From contig NC_063452.1 in the NCBI RefSeq assembly GCF_020379485.1, positions 31,209,608 through 31,273,607 on the forward strand: DNA of 64,000 bases. The letters run 5' to 3'. The position numbers and the translations under genes were made by a program. The notes beneath the pieces were generated by a model. It was not told the origin of the DNA. It ran no database searches and saw only the letters and a list, made by a program, of their open reading frames with translations. This document shows, piece after piece, positions 1 through 10,613 of this stretch. The DNA comes from Brassica napus. Taxonomy: Eukaryota > Streptophyta > Magnoliopsida > Brassicales > Brassicaceae. Numbering within the stretch: the first letter of the stretch is position 1; the number at the start of each line of letters is the position of its first letter.

Positions 1-287
1 AGCATGTTAACATTTACAGAAAATAAAGAATAGGTATAAACAATGGCTAAATTTGATGGGTAGGTTATTTTTTAACAAAAAAAATAACTTTAAACATTAA
101 TAATTTAGAAATGTGTTATTTGATAGTATTTAGTTTATAATATGTATATTTGTTTCTCTAAATTTTCTAAATATGTTAGAGAAAACTCTTATTAACGGTC
201 ACATTTTATTTAACCTTAAACTGCATTACTTAATTTGTTATGTTCACTTGAAAATACGTTTACTTTGTGTTTGAGTGTTTAATATCT

Positions 288-295
288 TATAAATA
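288..295 (+). promoter_or_regulatory. TATA box of array copy 1
   Basis: TATAAATA lies about 93 bp upstream of the ATG at 388. It is conserved at the same relative place in the other units (1864-1871, 3525-3532, 5107-5114, 8148-8155), followed by a conserved leader with ATTTCATT and an AT-rich run. That conservation supports a real core promoter. Confidence 0.6.
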
Positions 296-387
296 TGAGA
301 CAAAATTTCATTCTAAAATACCAGATACAAACCTTTTAATATATTATACTAGTAACATTTGCCACTTATTTTGAAAGCATTGGCAAA

Positions 388-735
388 ATGGCTCACACTT
401 CCTCCCGAACTACAATCGTATTCATTGTTGTTGCTTTGGTTTGTGCATTCGTTCCTGCATTCTCTGTTGAAGAAGCTGAAGCAAAATTACTATGGGATAC
501 ATGTCTTTTTAGAATCAGTCCAAAATGTGCGTTGGAAATAATTGGTGCTGGCTTTGAAAATTTAACCATCACTGATGCATGTTGTTATGATCTTGTTCAA
601 GAAGTAAAAATGTGTCACGATACTCTTATCAAATATATTGCTGAGAAGCCACACTTAGCTGCCCACGAAACAGAGTACTTGAAGAAAAGTGATGCTTTAT
701 GGACTCATTGTGTCTCAATTTCGCAAACTGCTTAA
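388..735 (+). CDS. Secreted six-cysteine protein, Prolamin_like/ECA1 type (copy 1)
   Basis: A single-exon ORF of 115 aa. Residues 1-26 form an N-terminal hydrophobic signal peptide (the FIVVALVCAFVPAFS stretch), and cleavage is likely before the acidic EEAEA segment. The mature part has six cysteines at 39, 47, 65, 66, 76 and 108 (C-x7-C-x17-CC-x9-C-x31-C), the Prolamin_like pattern of plant ECA1-gametogenesis proteins and their DUF784/DUF1278 relatives. NLT at 58-60 is a possible N-glycosylation site. Family members act outside the cell, several in egg or embryo-sac signalling; a specific role here is inference. The start is set by the MAHTSSRTT opening shared by all copies. Compared with the other copies it has private changes: LFRIS for LLKIS, and Y67 for H67. 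Confidence 0.82.
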   Translation: MAHTSSRTTIVFIVVALVCAFVPAFSVEEAEAKLLWDTCLFRISPKCALEIIGAGFENLTITDACCYDLVQEVKMCHDTLIKYIAEKPHLAAHETEYLKKSDALWTHCVSISQTA

Positions 736-1863
736 AAATATGTTATGCTTGTATTATTCTGATTAACAAAAATTGTATTCAACTATCGTTAAATTTGCTT
801 TGATCAAAAATAGTGGATCAAACAACATGCAATATAAAACGACCAACAAGTGAATCTCATTCTAAATGAATCAATACAAATATTAACTCAACTGAAAAAC
901 AATGCGCTATCCATACAAGATTGTTAAACTAATAACAAGACATATATTAATAATTTCAAAAAAATATTACTTAATTAGTTTGATTTAACGTATCTTTAAT
1001 TTTAAAATTTAATTTTCATCTAAGATGTCAATCATTATTTTTACATACAGTGAAAATTATCTTGATAATTTAAAACAAGAAGCTAAGAAAATATCAAATG
1101 TTTCACCTTTGAAACCTTAGAGTTTAATATTACATGCTAAAGTAATGACTTGAGAAAAACAATTTTTTGAATACTCATTAAATAGACTATTTTTTAAATA
1201 TGATTATTTATAAAGAAACCAATGAGACTGGATGTAATCATGCAAAAGAACAATATCCTATGACTAGTAAGTAGATAATAACTTATGCCAATGATATTTG
1301 GATGGAGCGAATGAATTTGAGTTTTAGATCGATCACAAAAGTTTTGGAAACCAAATTGTGCACATTTTTTTATCTTCAAATTTTTTAACTGATAACAACC
1401 CATTAAGTTTGGCATTTAATAGTTTAATTCAAATATTTGTTTTGTAATGTATAAACTATTTTTGGTTTAGCTATTTAATTTGTTTTAGTAGTAAATTCTT
1501 ACAAAATAATGATACGTGTTATAGGACAATTCATACTCGATTAAATTCACATTCGTAAAACAAAATTTCTGTAAAATGATGGAGCATGTTAACATTTACA
1601 GAAAATAAAGAATAGGTATAAACAAGGGCTAAATTCGATTGGTAGGTTATTTTTTAACAACAAAATAACTTTAAACATTAATAATTTAGAAATGTGTTAT
1701 TTGATAGTATTTAGTTTAAATAATAAGTATATTTGTTTCTCTAAATTTACTATTTATGTTAGAGAAAACTCTTATTAACAGTCACAATTTATTTAACGTT
1801 AAACTGCATTTTGTTATGTTCACTTGAAAATACGTTTAGTTTGTGTTTCAGTGTTTAATCTCT

Positions 1864-1871
1864 TATAAATA
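1864..1871 (+). promoter_or_regulatory. TATA box of array copy 2
   Basis: TATAAATA lies about 93 bp before the ATG at 1964, in the same context as in copy 1. Confidence 0.58.
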
Positions 1872-1963
1872 TGAGACAAAATTTCATTCTAAAATACCAG
1901 ATACAAACATTTTAATATATTATACTAATAACATTTGCCACTCATTTTGAAAGCATTGGCAAA

Positions 1964-2311
1964 ATGGCTCACACTTCCTCTCGAACTACTATCGTATTCA
2001 TTGTTGCTGCTTTGGTTTGTGCATTCGTTCCTGCATTTTCTTTTGAGAAAGCTGAAGCAAAATCACTATGGGATACATGTCTTCTTAAAATCAGTCCAAA
2101 ATGTGCGTTGGATATAATTGGTGCTGTCTTTGAAAATTTAACCATCACTGATGCATGTTGTCATGATCTTGTTCAAGAAGGAAAAATGTGTCACGATACT
2201 CTTATCAAATATATTGCTGAGAAGCCACACTTAGTTTCCCACGAAACAGAGTATTTGAAGAAAAGTGATGCTTTGTGGACTCATTGTGTCTCAATTTCGC
2301 AAACTGCTTAA
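1964..2311 (+). CDS. Secreted six-cysteine protein, Prolamin_like/ECA1 type (copy 2)
   Basis: An intact 115-aa ORF with signal peptide (about residues 1-26) and all six mature cysteines (39, 47, 65, 66, 76, 108). It differs from copy 1 at scattered positions, for example FEKAEA instead of VEEAEA after the signal peptide and LVSHE instead of LAAHE. Upstream and downstream DNA is almost the same as in copy 1, so this is a recent duplicate under the same kind of promoter. It is expected to be a secreted, disulfide-bonded peptide; ligand or receptor is unknown. Confidence 0.82.
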   Translation: MAHTSSRTTIVFIVAALVCAFVPAFSFEKAEAKSLWDTCLLKISPKCALDIIGAVFENLTITDACCHDLVQEGKMCHDTLIKYIAEKPHLVSHETEYLKKSDALWTHCVSISQTA

Positions 2312-3419
2312 AAATATGTTATGCTTGTATTGTTCTGATTAACAAAAATTTTATTCAACTATCATTATATTTTCTTTGATCAAAAATTATGGATCAAACA
2401 ACATGCAATATAAAACGACCATCAAGTGAATCTCATTCTAAATGAATCAATACAAATATTAACTCAACTGAAAAACAATGTGTTATCCATACAAGATTGT
2501 TAAACTAATAAAAAGACATATGTGAATAATTTCAAAAAATATTGCTTAATTAGTTTGATTTAACGTATCTTTCATTTTAAAATTTAATTTTCACCTAAGA
2601 TGTCAATCATTATTTTTAAACACACTAAAAATTATCTTGATAATTTAAAATTAGAAGCTAAAAAAACATCTAATGTTTCACCTTTGAAACCTTTAAGTTT
2701 AGTAGTACATGCTAAAATAATGGCTTCGAAAAAAAACTATTTTGATTACTCATGTTGTCGACGATTTTGTAAATATGATCATTTATAAAGAAAACAATGA
2801 GACTTGATGTAATCACGCAAAATAACAATATCCTATGACTAGTAAGTACATAATAACTCCAATGATATTAGGATGAAGCTTATGGATTTGAGTTTTAGAT
2901 CAATCACAAAAGCTTTGGAAAAAAATTGTGCACAATTTTTTATTTCATTTTTTACAATTTGTAGATTTGGCTTCAAATTTTTTAACAGATTACAACCCTT
3001 TTATTAATATTTTAATTCAAATATTTTTTTTGTCAATTCCAATTTCTGTTTTATGAAATTATATCTATATAATCTATAAACTATTTTTGGTTTAGCTATA
3101 TAATTTGTTATAGTAGTAAATTCTTACAAAATAATGATACTCGTTATAGGACAATTCATACTCGATTAAATTCACCTTCGTAAACCAAAATTTCTGTAAA
3201 ATGATGGAGCATGTTAACATTTACAGAAAATAAAGAATATGTATAAACAAGGGTTAAACTCGATTGGTGGGTTATTTCTTAACAATAAAATAACTTAAAA
3301 CATTAATAATTTAGAAATATGTTATTTTGATAGTATTTAGTTTAAATAATAAGTTTATTTCTTTTCCTAAATTTTATAAATAATTTAGAGAAAATTCATA
3401 TTAACGGTCACATTATATT

Positions 3420-3453
3420 TAGGGGAAATTACATGTTTACCACTTTCATGTTT
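3420..3453. repeat. Short extra segment in the copy 3 promoter
   Basis: Compared with the other units, copy 3 has about 33 extra bases, beginning AGGGGAAATTAC, between the conserved CATTTTATTTAAC blocks. It looks like a transposon end or an excision remnant. It sits roughly 75-105 bp upstream of the TATA box. Confidence 0.4.
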
Positions 3454-3624
3454 ATTTAACTTTAAATTGCATTATTTAATTTGTTATGTACAATGAAAAT
3501 ACGTTTAGTTTGTGTTTAATCTCTTATAAATATGAGACAAAATTTCATTCTAAAATACAAAATACAAACATTTTAATATATTATATTAATAGCATTTGCC
3601 TCTTATTTCGAAAACATTGGCACT

Positions 3625-3971
3625 ATGGCTCACACTTCTTCCAGAACTACTGTCGTATTCATTGTTGTGCATTTATTTGTGCGTTCGTTCCTGCATTTTC
3701 TGTTGAAGAAGCTGAAGCAAAATCACTATGGGATACATGTCTTCTTAAAATAAGTCCAAAATGTGCGTTGGATATAATTGATGTTGTTTTTGAAAATTTA
3801 ACCATCACTGATGCATGTTGTCATGATCTTGTACAAGAAGGAAAAATGTGTCACGATACTCTTATTAAATATATTGCTTAGAAGCCGCACTTAGTTGCCC
3901 ACGAAACAGAGTATTTGAAGAAAAGTGATGATTTGTGGACTCATTGTGTCTCAATTTCGCAAACTGCTTAA
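3625..3971 (+). pseudogene. Broken Prolamin_like/ECA1-type gene (copy 3)
   Basis: Aligned with its intact sisters, this copy is 347 bp rather than 348. One base is lost in the signal-peptide codons (around 3663-3670), which shifts the frame. It also has a GAG-to-TAG nonsense change in the IAEKPH segment near 3879-3881. The body downstream of the shift still reads clearly as the family, with the CC pair and the CHDTL motif, so decay is recent. The TATA box at 3525-3532 is intact, so the locus may still be transcribed. Confidence 0.85.
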
Positions 3972-5106
3972 AAATATGTTATGCTTGTATTGTTCTGATT
4001 ATAAAAAATTTTATTCAACTATCATTAAATTTTATTTGATCAAAAATCGTGGATCAAACAGTATGCAATATAAACAGACCATCAAGTGAATCTCATTCTA
4101 AATGAATCAGTACAAATATTAACTCAATTGAAAAACAATGCGCTAACCATACAAGATTGTTAAACTAATAAGAAGACATATATGAATAATTTCAAACAAT
4201 ATTGCTTAACTAGTTTGATTTAACTTATCTTTAATTTTAAAATTTAATTTTCATCTAAGATGTCGATCATTATTTTTACATACACTGAAAATTATCTTGA
4301 TAATTTAAAACAAGAAGCTAAGAAAATATATAATGTTTCACCTCTGAGTTTAGTTGTACATGCTAAAATAATGGCTTGGATAAAAAACTATTTTGAATAC
4401 TCATGTTGTTGACGATTTTGTACATACGATCATTTATAAAGAAAACAATGAGACTGGAAGTAATCACACAAAAGAAAAATATCCTATGACTAGTAAGTAG
4501 ATAATAACTTATGCCAAAGATATTAGGATGGAGCGTATGGATTTGAGTTTTAGATCGATCACAAAAAATTTGGAAACAAAATTGTGCACATTTTTTTGTT
4601 TCATTTTTTACAATCTGTAGATTTGGCTTCAAAATTTTTAATAGATTTCAACCCTTTAATTTTGGCAAATTAATTGTTATAACTCAAATATTGTTTTTTC
4701 GTCCGTTTCAGTTTCATTTCTTTGAAATTATATCTACATAATATATATACTAGTTATAGTTTAGCAATATAATTTATTCTAGTAGTAAATTCTTTCAAAA
4801 TAAAGATACACGATATAGGACAATCCATACTCGATTAAATTCACATTTTTAAACCCAAATTTCTGCAAAATGAAGGAGCCTATTAGTATTTACAGAAAGT
4901 AGAGAATACGTATGAACAAGGGTTAAATTCGATTGGCAGGTTATTTTGATAGTATATAGTTAAAAAAATAAGTATATTTATTTTTCCAAATATGTTAGAA
5001 AAAACTTATATCAACGGTCACATTTTATTTAACGTTAAACTGCATTAATTAATTTGTTACATTCACTTGAAAATACATTTAGTTTGTGTATGAGTGTTTA
5101 ATCTCT

Positions 5107-5114
5107 TATAAATA
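5107..5114 (+). promoter_or_regulatory. TATA box of array copy 4
   Basis: TATAAATA lies about 92 bp before the ATG at 5206, conserved with the other units. Confidence 0.58.
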
Positions 5115-5205
5115 TGAGACAAATTTCATTCAAAAATAGCAGATACAAACATTTTAATATATTATATTAATAATATTTGCCACTTATTTCAAAATCATTG
5201 GCACA

Positions 5206-5553
5206 ATGGCTCACACTTCTTCCCGAACTACTATCGTATTCATTGTTGTTGCTTTGATTTCTTCATTCGTTCTTGCATTCTCTGTTGAAGAAGCTGAAGC
5301 AAAATCACTATGGGATACATGTCTTCTTAAAATCAGTCCAAAATGTGCGTTGGATATAATTGGTGCTGTCTTTGAAAATTTAACCATCACTGATGCATGT
5401 TGTCATGATCTTGTTCAAGAAGGAAAAATGTGTCACAATACTCTTATCAAATATATTGCTGAGAAGCCACACTTAGTTGCCCACGAAACAGAGTATTTGA
5501 AGAAAAGTGATGAGTTGTGGACTCATTGTGTCTCAATTTCGGAAACTGCTTAA
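5206..5553 (+). CDS. Secreted six-cysteine protein, Prolamin_like/ECA1 type (copy 4)
   Basis: An intact 115-aa ORF with all six mature cysteines and the signal peptide. The signal segment differs from copies 1 and 2 (LISSFVLAFS), losing the cysteine inside the signal peptide and the proline before the cleavage region. Other private residues are N78 (CHNTL) and E113 near the C-terminus (SISETA). The promoter unit is shorter because part of the leader repeat is deleted around 4940. Expected to be secreted; substrate or receptor unknown. Confidence 0.82.
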   Translation: MAHTSSRTTIVFIVVALISSFVLAFSVEEAEAKSLWDTCLLKISPKCALDIIGAVFENLTITDACCHDLVQEGKMCHNTLIKYIAEKPHLVAHETEYLKKSDELWTHCVSISETA

Positions 5554-6597
5554 AAATATGCTATGCTTGTATTGTTTGATTAACAAAATTTTTATTCAAC
5601 TATAGTTAAATTTTATTTGATCAAAAATAGTGGATCAAACTGTGTGCAATATAAACTGACCATCAAGTGAATCTCATTCTAAATGGATCAATACAAATAA
5701 TAACTCAATTGAAAAACAATGCGCAAAACATATTTGATAAGAGTATCCACATATCAAACAGTATGCAGTAAATAGTGGATCAAACAGTATGCGAGACTGG
5801 ATGTAATCACGAAAAAGAACAATATCCTATGACTAGTAAGTAGATAATAACTTATGCCAAAGATATTAGGATGGAGGGTATGGATTTGAGTTTTAGATCG
5901 ATCACAAAAATTTTGGAAAGAAAATTGTGCACATTTTTTTGTTTCATTTTTTACAATTTGTAGATTTGGCTTCAAAATTTGTAATAGATTTCAACCCTTT
6001 AATTTGGGTAAATTAATTATTTAACGCAAATATTGTGTTTTCGTGAGTTCCAGTTTCATTTTTTTGAAATTATATCTACATAATTTATATACTAGTTATG
6101 GTTTAGCTATATAATTTGTTCTAGTAGTAAATTCTTACAAAATAAAGATACACGATATAGGACAATCCATACTCGATTAAATTCTCATTATTAAACCCAA
6201 ATTTATGTAAAATGATGGAGCCTATTAGCATTTACAGAAAGTAGAGAATACATATAAACAAGGGTTAAATTCGATTGGCAGGTTATTTCTTAACAACAAA
6301 ACAACTTAAAACATTAAGAATTTAGAAATATGTTATTTTGATAGTATTTAGTTTAAAAAATAAGTATATTTCCTTTTCTAAATATGTTAGAGAAAACTCA
6401 TATCCAAGTTCACATTTTATTTAACGTTAAACTGCATTAATTAATTTGTTATGTTCACTTGAAAATACGTTTAGTTTGGGTATGAGTGTTTAATCTCTTA
6501 TAAATATGAGACAAATTTCATTCTAAAATACCAGATACAAACATTTTAATATATTATATTAATAACATTTGCCACTTATTTCAAAAACATTGGCACA

Positions 6598-6952
6598 ATG
6601 GCTCACACTTCTTCCCGAACTACTTTCGTATTCATTGTTGTTGCTTTGATTTTTGCGTTCGTTCCTGCATTCTCTGTTGAAGAAGCTGAAGCAAAATCAC
6701 TATGGGATACATCATACATGTCTTCTTAAAATCAGTCCAAAATGTGCGTTGGATATAATTGGTGTTGTCTTTGAAAATTTAACCATCACTGATGCATGTT
6801 GTCATGATCTTGATCAAGAAGGAAAAATGTGTCACGATACTCTTATCAAATATATTGCTGAGAAGCCGCACTTAGTTGCCCACGAAACATAGTATTTGAA
6901 GAAAAGTGATGATTTGTAGACTCATTATGTCTCAATTTCGCAAACTGCTTAA
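6598..6952 (+). pseudogene. Broken Prolamin_like/ECA1-type gene (copy 5)
   Basis: This copy carries a 7-bp insertion right after the WDT codons (a partial duplication giving CATCATACATG), which shifts the frame at the first mature cysteine. It also has two nonsense changes near the C-terminus: the codon after HET becomes TAG, and TGG becomes TAG in LWTHC. Total length is 355 bp against 348 in intact copies. The promoter and the first 38 codons look normal, so a truncated secreted product is conceivable but unlikely to be functional. Confidence 0.86.
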
Positions 6953-8147
6953 AAATATGTTATGCTTGCATTGTTCTGATACACAAAATTTTTATTCAAC
7001 TGTCGTTAAATTTTATTTGATGAAAAATAGTGGATCAAACAGTATGCAGTATAAACTGACCATCAAGTGAATCTCATTCTAAATGAATCAATACAAATAA
7101 TAACTCAATTGAAAAACAATGCGCAAAACATACAAGATTGTTAAACTAATAAGAAGACATATATGAATAATTTCAAACAATATTGCTTAATTAGTTTGAT
7201 TTAACTTATCTTTTATTTTAAAATTTAATTTTCATCTAAGATGTTGGTCATTATTTTTACATGCACTGAAAATTATCTTGATAATTTAAAACAAGAAGCT
7301 AAGAAAATATATAATGTTTCACCTTTGAAACCATTTAGTTTAGTAGTACATGCTAAAATAATGGCTTGGAAAAAAAAACTATTTTGAATGCTAATGTTGT
7401 CAACGACTTTTTAATACAATCATTTATAAAGAAAACAATGAGACTGGATGTAATCACGCAAAAAAACAATATCCTATGACTAGTAAGTAGATGATAACTT
7501 ATGCCAAAAATATTAGAATGTAGGGTATGGATTTGAGTTTTAGATCGATCCCAAAATTTTTGGAAAACAAAATTGTGCACATTTTTTTGTTTCATTTTTT
7601 ACAATTTGTAGATTTGGCTTCAAAATTTTTAATAGATTTCAACCTTTTAATTTTGGCAAATTAATTGTTTAACTCAAATATTGTTTTTTCGTCAGTTCCA
7701 GTTTCATTTCGTTAAAATTATATCTACATAATTTATATACTAGTTATGGTTTAGCTATATAATTTGTTCTAGTAGTAAATTCTTACAAAATAAAGATACA
7801 CGATATAGGACAAATCCATATTTGATTAAATTCACTTTTATAAACCCAAATTTCTGTAAAATGATGGAGCCTATTAGCATTTACATAAAGTAGAGAATAC
7901 ATATAAACAAGGGTTAAATTCGATTGGCAGGTTATTTCTTCACAACAAAATAACTTAATACATTAATAATTTAGAAATATGTTATTTTGATAGTATTTAG
8001 TTTAGAAAATAAGTATATTTCTTTTTCTAAATATGTTAGAGAAAACTCATATCAACGGTCACATTTTATTTAACGTTAAACTGCATTAATTTATTTGTTA
8101 TGTTCACTTGAAAATACGTTTAGTTTGGGTATGAGTGTTTAATCTCT

Positions 8148-8155
8148 TATAAATA
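8148..8155 (+). promoter_or_regulatory. TATA box of array copy 6
   Basis: TATAAATA lies about 92 bp before the ATG at 8247, conserved with the other units. Confidence 0.58.
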
Positions 8156-8246
8156 TGAGACAAATTTCATTATAAAATATCATATACAAACATTTTAATA
8201 TATTATATTAATAACATTTGCCACTTATTTCAAAAACATTGGCACA

Positions 8247-8594
8247 ATGGCTCACACTTCTTCCCGAACTACTATCGTATTCATTGTTGTTGCTTTGATT
8301 TCTGCGTTCGTTCCTGCATTTTCTGTTGAAGAAGCTGAAGCATTATCACTATGGGATACATGTCTTCTTAAAATCAGTCCAAAATTTGCGTTGGATATAA
8401 TTGGTGTTGTCTTTGAAAATTTAACTATCACTGATGCATGTTGTCATAATCTTGTTCAAGAAGGAAAAATGTGTCACGATACTCTTATCAAATATATTGC
8501 TGAGAAGCCGCACTTAGTTGCCCACGAAACAGAGTATTTGAAGAAAAATGATGATTTGTGGACTCATTGTGTCTCAATTTCGCAAACAGCTTAA
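8247..8594 (+). CDS. Secreted Prolamin_like/ECA1-type protein that has lost one cysteine (copy 6)
   Basis: An open 115-aa ORF with the same signal peptide and overall layout as the other copies. The second conserved cysteine is replaced by phenylalanine (SPKC becomes SPKF, residue 47), leaving five mature cysteines. The family relies on disulfide pairs, so one partner cysteine is left free. Other private changes are A-L-S for A-K-S before LWDTC, N68 (CCHNL) and KKNDD near the C-terminus. It could be an early pseudogene, a misfolding variant or a neofunctional copy; sequence alone does not decide. Confidence 0.72.
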   Translation: MAHTSSRTTIVFIVVALISAFVPAFSVEEAEALSLWDTCLLKISPKFALDIIGVVFENLTITDACCHNLVQEGKMCHDTLIKYIAEKPHLVAHETEYLKKNDDLWTHCVSISQTA

Positions 8595-9885
8595 AAATAT
8601 GTTATGCTTGTATTGTTCTGATTAACAAAAATTTTATTCAACTATCGTTAAATTTTATTTGATCAAAAAGAGTGGATCAAACAGTATGGAATATAAACCG
8701 ACCATCAAGTGAATGTCATTCTAAATGAATCAATACAAATATTAACTCAATTGAAAAACAATGCTCTAACCATACAAGATTGTTAAACTAATAAGAAGAC
8801 ATATATGAATAATTTCAAACAATATTGCTTAATTAGTTTGATATAACGTATCTTTTATTTTAAAATTTAATTTTCATCTAAGATGTCGATCATTATTTTT
8901 ACATTCACTGAAAATTGTCTATAATTTAAAACAAGAAGCTAAGAAAATATATAATGTTTCACCTTTGAAACCTTTTAGTTTAGTTGTACATGCTAAAATA
9001 ATGGCTTGAAAAAAAAAACTATTTTGAATACTTATGTTGTCGACGATTTTGTAAATACGATAATTTATAAAGAAAACAATGAGACTGGATGTAATCACGC
9101 AAAAGAACAATATCCTATGACTAGTAAGTAGATAATAACTTATGGCAAAGATATTAGGATGGAGGGTATGGATTTGAGTTTTAGATCGATCACAAAATAT
9201 TTGGACAGAAAATTGTGCACATGTTTTTTGTTTCATTTTTTACAATGTGTAGATTTGGCTTCAAAATTTTTAATAGATTTCAACCCTTTAATTTTGGCAA
9301 ATTAATTTTTATAACTCAAAATTATATTTTCGTCAGTTCCAGTTTCATTTCTTTGAAATTATATCTACATAATTTATATACTAGTTATGGTTTAGCTATA
9401 CAATTTGTTCTAGTAGTAAATTCTTTCAAAATAAAGATACACGATATAGGACAATCCATACTCGATTAAATTCACATTTTTAAACCCAAATTTCTGTAAA
9501 CTGATGGAGCCTATTAGCATTTACAGAAAGTAGAGAATACGTATAAACAAGGGGTAAATTCGATTGGCAGGTTATTTCTTAACAACAAAACAACTTAAAA
9601 CATTAACAATTTAGAAATATGTTATTTTGATAGTATTTAGTTTAAAAAATAAGTATATTTCTTTTATAAATATGTTAGAGAAAACTCATATCAATGGTCG
9701 CATTTTATTTAACGTTAAACTGCATTTGTTAATTTGTTATGTTTACTTGAAAATACGTTTAGTTTGTGTATGAGTGTTTAATCTCTTATAAATATGAGAC
9801 AAATTTCAATCTAAAATACCAGATACAAACATTTTAACATATTATATTAATAACAATTGCCACTTAGTTCAAAAACATTGGCACA

Positions 9886-9917
9886 ATGGCTCACATTTCT
9901 TCCCGAAATAGTATCGT
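9886..9917 (+). pseudogene. 5' stub of array copy 7, cut by the CACTA element
   Basis: The ATG at 9886 and the first ten codons of the family (MAHISSRNSI) are followed by the CGT target copy at 9915-9917 and then directly by the CACTA terminus. The rest of the gene resumes at 20675. The insertion is in the signal-peptide coding region. Confidence 0.9.
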
Positions 9918-9949
9918 CACTACAAGAAAACAGCAAGGATTCTGAGGGA

Positions 9950-10450
9950 AAAAATCGTCGGAATTTCGTCGGAATATCGTTATTCCGACGACATACCGAC
10001 GAAACAAGTCGTCGGAAATAATTCCTCGGAAATCCCTCGGAATTTTCCGACGGAATTCCGAGGAAACAAACTTCCGAGGAAATTCCGAGGATCACTAGTT
10101 TGTCGGAAATGTCCTCGGAATATACCGAGGGAGAACTTCGTCGGAATATTTCCTCGGACATTCATCGATCGATGCGTTTTTGAACATATATACATCGATC
10201 GATAGGAATATACCGACGGACATATTCCTCGGAATATTCCGAGGAACATGTCCCTCGGTATATTCCGAGGGACCTGTTCCTCAGAATATTCCGAGGGAAA
10301 TGTCCCTCGGTATATACCGAGGGAACAGTTCCTCGGTATATTCCGAGGAACAGGTCCCTCGGTATATTCCGAACGTTTTTTTGTAAACAGATCGATCGAT
10401 GGATTTATGTCCAAAAACGCATCGATCGATCGAATAAAAACTATAATTAA
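9950..10450. repeat. CACTA subterminal palindrome cluster, left end
   Basis: Dense copies, direct and inverted, of a motif built on TTCCTCGGAATATTCCGAGG, with variants such as CCGACGGA and CCGAGGGA, mixed with ATCGATCGAT boxes. CACTA elements carry subterminal repeats bound by their TNPA-type protein; this cluster and its mirror at 20330-20650 fit that role. Short ORFs rich in RNIPRG run through the palindromes on both strands and are artefacts. Confidence 0.8.
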
Positions 10451-10613
10451 TTTCCTCGGAATGTAAAAAATATTAATTTTTTTTTAAAAATAAAATTTCT
10501 GAAATTTAAATTCGAAAATATGAAATTAAAATTAAAATTGAAATCATATTAATTAATATTCAAAGTTTCACAAATAAAAATAAAACATTCCGAGTTTTTG
10601 GGAAAAAAAAAAA

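Larger units (their letters stand above)
1..9917 (+). repeat. Tandem array of Prolamin_like/ECA1-type gene units (left block)
   Basis: The opening sequence of the window recurs from about 1584 and again from about 3207, and similar starts follow near 4875, 6217, 7868 and 9506. Each unit has the same order: AT-rich leader, TATAAATA box, small cysteine-rich ORF, 3' flank, then a spacer with a recurring minus-strand reading frame. ATG-to-ATG spacing is 1576, 1661, 1581, 1392, 1649 and 1639 bp. The array resumes at 20672-21620, 37619-38967 and 40529-41110 after transposon insertions. Unequal crossing-over is the obvious source. The window edge cuts the first unit, so more copies may lie to the left. 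Confidence 0.93.

Noticed and set aside
359..541. Overlapping 60-aa ORFs (MPLILKALAKWL...) at 359-541 and 1935-2117
   Set aside because: They overlap the secreted-protein genes in another frame and repeat only because the DNA repeats; no signal or family match.
9980..10466. ORFs of 68-144 aa rich in RNIPRG/SVYSE on both strands
   Set aside because: They are readings through CACTA subterminal palindromes; palindromic repeats give mirror ORFs on both strands.
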